Assembly (NCBI GenBank): GCA_022495995.1
Contig: JAFEMH010002511.1
Coordinates: 1 to 64,000, forward strand
Length of the DNA: 64,000 bases
Direction of reading: 5' to 3'
From: Adenophora triphylla var. japonica
Taxonomy: Eukaryota; Streptophyta; Magnoliopsida; Asterales; Campanulaceae
The notes under the pieces are model-generated. The model did no database searches. It was given only the letters and a program-made list of their open reading frames with translations, and was not told where the DNA came from. The translations under genes and the position numbers were made by a program. Positions 59,260 to 64,000 of this stretch are shown piece by piece. Numbering within the stretch: the first letter of the stretch is position 1; each line of letters begins with the position of its first letter.

Positions 59260-59272
59260 CTCTATTTATAGG
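59260..59272 (-). promoter_or_regulatory. TATA box of the nested Tat LTR
   Basis: Minus-strand CCTATAAATAGAG, the same 13 bases as in both E1 LTRs. Confidence 0.7.
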
Positions 59273-59906
59273 CCTGATGCAGACTACGGATGAAGCCGCG
59301 CGGCGGGATCCTGCGCTAAAAGAGGCCGTGCGGCTCAATCTTCTGTCGACTCAGCCTGTTTCTAGAACAAGCAAGGTGACAGATTTGGAAGCTTCTTTCC
59401 AGTGAGGTCCTATCCAGCTTTTGTAATTCCTAGTAGGTCCTTCCTTGCTCAGAAAATAAAGAAAAATTCCCGAATTGCTCCTAAACTTTATGAATGTTTG
59501 GAAAATTGCTAGAAAACATAGATTGGTGGTTGTGAGCCAGATTTGGGTACTTACAGAAGCCCCTCGACAACGGTACTTCTGAAACAAGTGGGGTTGTCGA
59601 TAAAAGTGAGAATCCAATTTGGTGATCTGCCGAGATTGATTGGGACTGGGTGACCAAAGTGGTCGAATGGCTGAACCTACGTATCATGAAGAGGAATCAA
59701 GCCGAATCGTAGTTATGGATCCGTTGGGGAAAGAATGTCGTGTGTGACGGATTGGCTGAACCTAAAATAGGTTACCTACGTATCCCGGGGAAATCAAGCC
59801 ACGATCATAGTTTGAAACTTCTGGGGACTGATGTTGAGAAAGAAGTCCCTTGCTTTAAAGGAAGAAAAAAAGGTGACCTAAGAGGTCAAATGGCTGGACC
59901 TTTTAA

Positions 59907-60130
59907 TAGGTTACCTACGTATACTCTCACCCGCCTCATTACGTATGTCGCCTTATTACGTAAGTCACCTCACTATTTAGGGCCCACTTTTACATGTATT
60001 AAACGTATGTGGCCCATTTAGGTTACCTACGTATACTCTCACCCGCCTCATTACGTATGTCGCCTTATTACGTAAGTCACCTCACTATTTAGGGCCCACT
60101 TTTACATGTATTAAACGTATGTGGCCCATT
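59907..60130. repeat. 112-bp tandem duplication in the Tat fragment
   Basis: A unit starting taggttacctacgtatactc occurs at 59907 and 60019, essentially identical. Confidence 0.95.
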
Positions 60131-60548
60131 TTGTTATGTTGGGCCTAATTTACTGTTTCAGCCCAAATTCATTTTTCATAATCACATCAACGTTTTTTTT
60201 AAATTTTAGGAAAAAGGGTTTTTTTTTTTCGAGATTTTGATGATTGTTTTCGGAAAAATAGAGAAAAAAGACGTCTAGGTTCTCAGCCTGTTTTGGGCTA
60301 ATAATTTATTGAGCCCAACCAACAATGTCCAAGCTGACGCCAAATTAACTAGAAAGGCCTAACCGAAGTTAAGTTGGGAGTCCTTTTCAATCTTAAACCA
60401 AAATTCATATTGCCATCGGCCCATCATGCCTACATAACCCTACCTACATTGGGCATTTTGTGTTATGGGATTACTTTGATAGAAATAGAATACATTTAAA
60501 CAATGAAGGAGTTTTTATCAAAAACTTTCTAAAAAAAGATGCTATTTA
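60131..60548. other. Spacer
   Basis: AT-rich, with no gene or clear transposon end. Confidence 0.4.
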
Positions 60549-60862
60549 CAAAAAAAAATATGTAAGTTGTAATATTACAAAAAATTACTTTTATTTTTTT
60601 TTTTAAAAAAATTATTTTTTTATTTTTATTTTTTTACCTTTTCAGTTAAAATAACTGATAAATGCATTTATTAGTTGATTATAACAGATAAATTCATTTA
60701 TCAGTTTTTTAAATAGTATTTTATGCTTGATTTTTTTTGTTAAACAATGATAAATGCATTTATCGGTTATTTAACAGTTAAATGAAAAAAAAATAAAAAA
60801 AGTAAATTTTTGTAATATTTAAACAGTTTTTTGTAATATTCAACTTGTGTGATATTTTTTGT
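60549..60862. mobile_element. AT-rich foldback/MITE-like element
   Basis: Left arm aaaaaatatgtaagttgtaatattacaaaa; right arm is its imperfect inverse (ttttgtaatattcaacttgtgtgatatttttt). Inside, the palindrome GATAAATGCATTTATC or close variants occur three times (about 60657, 60687, 60749). True ends may lie further out. Confidence 0.55.
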
Positions 60863-61059
60863 AATATATACCTTTCAAATGTAGATTTTGGCAAATGCCC
60901 CTTAAATGAAAACTTTAGCCACATTCACAAGAAGGCTATTTCCAAGGATGAACTTTTTTTTTTTTTGTTTAACATGTTTCAATCAATATGCCATAAGAGT
61001 AATAGAACCCTAGACTCATACAATACAATGTAAGTCTTGTCTTTTATCACTGAACCAAC

Positions 61060-61469
61060 TAGGGAAGGGATGGCCAAACCGGATCGGAACTGAAAAATCG
61101 GATCGAAATTGGATCGAAAAAGCCCGAAACCGTATGAATCGCCACGAAAATCGGAATCGGGATAATCGGAACCGTTTTGGATAAGGGCCGGTTAAGGTTC
61201 ACATAAATGGTGAATCGGATCGAAATCGGACCGAAAATTCCTTATTTTTCAATAATTTTTGAGCTTCTTTATTCATTATTGACCGGAACCGGACCGGAAC
61301 CGCACCGAAATCGGAACCGTACCGGAGCCGGTTTGTACCGGAACCGGTTTGTACCAACCGGAACCGGATCCGGAGTTAGGCCGAGCCGATTAAGAGTCAT
61401 CCATTTGCCAAATCAAAATCGACAGTTCCGAACCAAAACCGAGCCCGAAACTGATTTTGGCCTTGCCTA
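61060..61469. mobile_element. hAT MITE, 410 bp
   Basis: 8-bp target duplication GAACCAAC (61052-61059 and 61470-61477). Ends TAGGGAAGGGATGGCCAAA and, inverted, TAGGCAAGGCCAAAA. The interior is rich in ccggaaccgg and cggatcgg repeats. The open frame in it is a translation of these repeats. Confidence 0.88.
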
Positions 61470-61709
61470 GAACCAACTATTTGAGAATAGTTTTCTGCGT
61501 ACACATATAATTAGGGGTCTATATAATTAAGAGCTCATATTAATGTTCAATTCAGTCCATAAGCCTTATCCGTTTCGGCCCAAACAAGTAGAATTGACAC
61601 ACAAGCTTTTAGAGCATCCACTGGTAAAACAAGTACTCCTTCAAATTTAGTATATTTAAATAATTATTTGCCCAATGAGTGTAATAACAACAAAATTAAG
61701 TAAGAATGA

Positions 61710-61919
61710 GGCTCCGTTTGTTTCGGGGAAAATAACTTTCGAAAAATGATTTCCTGGAAAATATTTTTCAAAAAAGGAAAACGTTTTCCGAAAATGTGAA
61801 AAACGTTTTCCGAAAAATGAGGAAGATGTTTTCCTGGAAAACAACTTCCTTAGGAAAATGGGAAAAATGGGGAAAATGGGAAAAACGTTTTCCGGAAAAT
61901 GAAGATGTTTTTCAGAAAA

Positions 61920-61950
<31 letters not shown>

Positions 61951-62075
61951 TATTTTATTATTATTTTATTATTATTTTACTATTATTTTATTATTATTTT
62001 ATTATTATTTTATTATTATTTTATTTCTATTATTATTATTATTATTTTATTTTTATTTTTATTATTATTTTATTA

Positions 62076-62115
<40 letters not shown>

Positions 62116-62219
62116 TATTATCATTTTATTATTATTTTATTATTTTTATTATTATTTTATTATTATTATTATTTTTTTATTATTTTTTATTTTTATTATT
62201 ATTTTTATTATTATTATTA

Positions 62220-62250
<31 letters not shown>

Positions 62251-62313
62251 TTATTATTATTATTTTATTTTTATTATTATTATTATTTTATTATTATTTT
62301 ATTATTAATAATA

Positions 62314-62373
<60 letters not shown>

Positions 62374-62667
62374 AATATTATTCATCCACTTTTTTTACAC
62401 CATTTTCCGGAAAACAACTTCCTTACTTAGGAAAAATTCGGAAAACGTTTTCCTTAGAAACGGCGGAAAATGTTTTCCGAAAAACATTTTCTCCATTTTT
62501 CGGAAAACTACCAAACACCGGAAAATGGGAAAAACGTTTTCCGGAAAACAAACATGTTTCGGGGAAAATGGTGAAAACGTTTTCCAAAAAATTACCAAAC
62601 ACCGAAAAATGGGGAAAACGTTTTCCGAAAAACGTTTTCCTCCCATTTTCCTGAAAACAAACGGGCC
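61710..62667. mobile_element. Harbinger/Tourist-like foldback element with (TTA)n core, 958 bp
   Basis: Ends GGCTCCGTTTGTTT and, inverted, GGCCCGTTTGTTTTC, flanked by TGA (61707-61709, 62668-62670). Both arms consist of many copies of GGAAAACGTTTTCC-type palindromes. The middle is a (TTA)n run of over 400 bp. No transposase. The family is suggested by the termini and 3-bp duplication. Confidence 0.7.
61919..62373. repeat. (TTA)n microsatellite
   Basis: About 455 bp of TTA with scattered T or TT insertions. Long open frames through it are poly-Ile/Leu/Tyr translations without meaning. Confidence 0.97.
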
Positions 62668-62670
62668 TGA

Positions 62671-63236
62671 GTATGGCTTGGTTTTTCCTTTCCCTTTGTT
62701 AGCTACTAAAACTACTCCCTCCGTTTAGTAGTAAGTGCCACCGTTTAAATGTCAAATTTATAATCAATGTATTTATTTGTTTGTAAATTATTTTTATCCT
62801 AATAAAATTGTATTATCATTGTTTTGTTATTTGGAAACGCAATACTCTTTTTCTCTCATTTGAAGCTTCACTTTTTTCTCAAATATATATATTTTTTTTA
62901 AAAAAAAAATCACATTTTCTAGAATGGCAAAAGTTTATTATTTTTTTTTATTATTATCATAATATAAATATTTCACTTGCTATATTTACACAATTAAATT
63001 GTGGGTCACTCAATCCACTCACTTATTTCACTCACATTTGAAATTCTTTGAAAATTCCTTCTATTGTTGCAATTATTTATCCTTTTTCCTATTTTGTTGC
63101 ATAGAGGAAGAGAGTACTTGAAAACTAATAATGTAAGCAAAAAAAAAAAAAAATGGAAATTAAATAGCATATCCCTCATTTCTACAAACACAGTATGCGC
63201 ATGCGAGATATTGCTTGATTGCGATTATAAACTATA
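62671..63236. other. Spacer
   Basis: AT-rich; an orphan Stowaway start lies at about 62714 (ctccctccgtttag). No gene. Confidence 0.45.
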
Positions 63237-63529
63237 CTCCTCCCTCCCTCAGTCCCACACCAATTGATACTTATTTTCTTTTTGGTCCATTCCACACCAA
63301 TTGATACTGTCCACAATGGAAGAAAATCTTTACTATTTTCTCTACTCATTCTCTCTCCTATTTTACTTTTACACTCACAACATTCTCTCTCCTAACTATT
63401 CCTCCCACTCATTCTCTCTCCTATTTAATTTTTCATACTCACAACATTTCATTTCACTTTTTCTCTCTTTTACTTTCCTTAATATGTGTGCCCAAAATTT
63501 GGGTATCAGTTGATGTGGGACGGAGGGAG
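63237..63529. mobile_element. Stowaway MITE, 293 bp
   Basis: Left end CTCCTCCCTCCCTCAGTCCC, right end GGGACGGAGGGAG, TA on both sides. The inner ends match as ccaattgatac / gtatcagttg. Confidence 0.9.
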
Positions 63530-63776
63530 TACTTAATTAGCTTTGTCATTTGTATGATTATTAGAAACTATATAAGTTAAGCATAATGATGTTATTTCAA
63601 AATTTCTTAGGAAACAAACAAACAAAAAAAGTTAAAAATTATTGGTCAATTTCAATTTCAATTTCACTTTCATCATAAGAAAGGGCCAAGTGAATCCTAC
63701 CAAATGCCTTTCAGCCGTGAAAATGTAATTAGAACATTAACTTAGACTATTTTTTTTCGAATTAACATAATAATAA
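63530..63776. other. Spacer
   Basis: AT-rich, nothing recognised. Confidence 0.4.
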
Positions 63777-64000
63777 GGCTTCGTTTGTTTGTGAGAAAAC
63801 AATTTCCGTAAAATGGTTTCTGAAAAATGAAAATATTTTTCAAAAAATAACATTCGGTTGTTTGGTACGTCTTGAAATCCTAATTGCAGTTGATAGTAAT
63901 GTTATCAAAACTAAAATTAAATATAAGAAAAATGTTTTCCATAAAACATTTTCATTTGTTTGATAAATCTAACAATAACATTTTTTTTATGAATATAAAA
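63777..64000. mobile_element. Second Harbinger/Tourist-like element, cut by window end
   Basis: Begins GGCTTCGTTTGTTTGTGAGA after TAA and continues with the same gaaaa/ttttcc words as the element at 61710. The right end is outside the window. Confidence 0.6.

Larger units (their letters stand above)
57691..60130 (-). mobile_element. Nested Tat-type fragment: 3' LTR plus part of the 3' region
   Basis: The LTR 57691-59555 (TGTGTGAATT...GTACTTACA) shares with E1 the segment ACGGAGTCGCCACGCCATTT, the GAACNTTTGGCGTTCAC segment, the TATA box and the right terminus. After the LTR the gaagcccctcg PPT region and cctacgtatc phrases follow as in E1 (1476-2030). The rest of the element is missing. It interrupts the copia protease-to-integrase region. 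Confidence 0.85.

Noticed and set aside
61207..61470. 87-codon open frame
   Set aside because: Lies wholly within the hAT MITE and consists of ccggaaccgg repeats.
61796..62654. Long open frames of 170 and 251 codons
   Set aside because: They translate the (TTA)n run and the GGAAAACGTTTTCC arms into poly-Leu/Ile/Tyr and Lys/Phe repeats.

Overview
This window is nuclear DNA of a flowering plant, most likely a eudicot. The host genes have GT-AG introns and plant-type products, the intergenic DNA is AT-rich, and transposons of plant families are nested in it. I cannot name the species. About two thirds of the window is LTR retrotransposon. Only two host genes look intact: a two-exon gene for a 76-residue PET100-like cytochrome c oxidase assembly protein (29665-34298) and a three-exon gene for a U-box/ARM-repeat E3 ubiquitin ligase of the PUB42/43/44 type (36494-39691).

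Layout. (1) 1-18097: a very large Ty3/gypsy Tat-lineage element (E1) on the minus strand, cut by the left window edge. It has about 1.6-kb LTRs, a decayed gag-pol and, on the opposite strand between pol and the 3' LTR, an extra gene with a plant mobile domain (PMD). (2) 18824-28337: a complete but non-autonomous Del/Tekay-like element (E2), minus strand, with 3.19-kb LTRs, target duplication ATTCA, gag and a crippled start of protease. It sits inside an Arg/Gly/Pro-rich reading frame that looks like a host exon. (3) 28338-39837: the gene island. The 4.4-kb PET100 intron is a landing pad for MITEs and a TRIM solo LTR. (4) 39838-53285: a second complete Tat-lineage element (E3), minus strand, target duplication ATTAG, inserted 146 bp after the U-box stop codon. 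It carries a different antisense gene, of the Pfam 'putative gypsy type transposon' kind with a coiled-coil tail, and two minisatellites. (5) 53286-64000: small DNA transposons (hAT, Stowaway, Harbinger-like), microsatellites, and a broken Ty1/copia element into which a third Tat-type LTR fragment has inserted.

How the parts relate. E1 and E3 share one plan: LTR, PBS, gag, PR, RT, RNase H, IN on the minus strand, then an oppositely directed gene, then the 3' LTR, with tandem repeats in the pol-to-LTR interval. The two antisense genes are of different families, so they were probably acquired separately. Plus-strand TATA-like sequence just inside the 3' LTR of E3 suggests that its antisense gene has a promoter of its own. 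Arrays of short GC-rich palindromes occur in the LTRs or leaders of E1, E2 and the copia element, which are unrelated. All coding regions of the large elements contain stops or frameshifts. Some may be real decay and some may be assembly error in methylated repeats.
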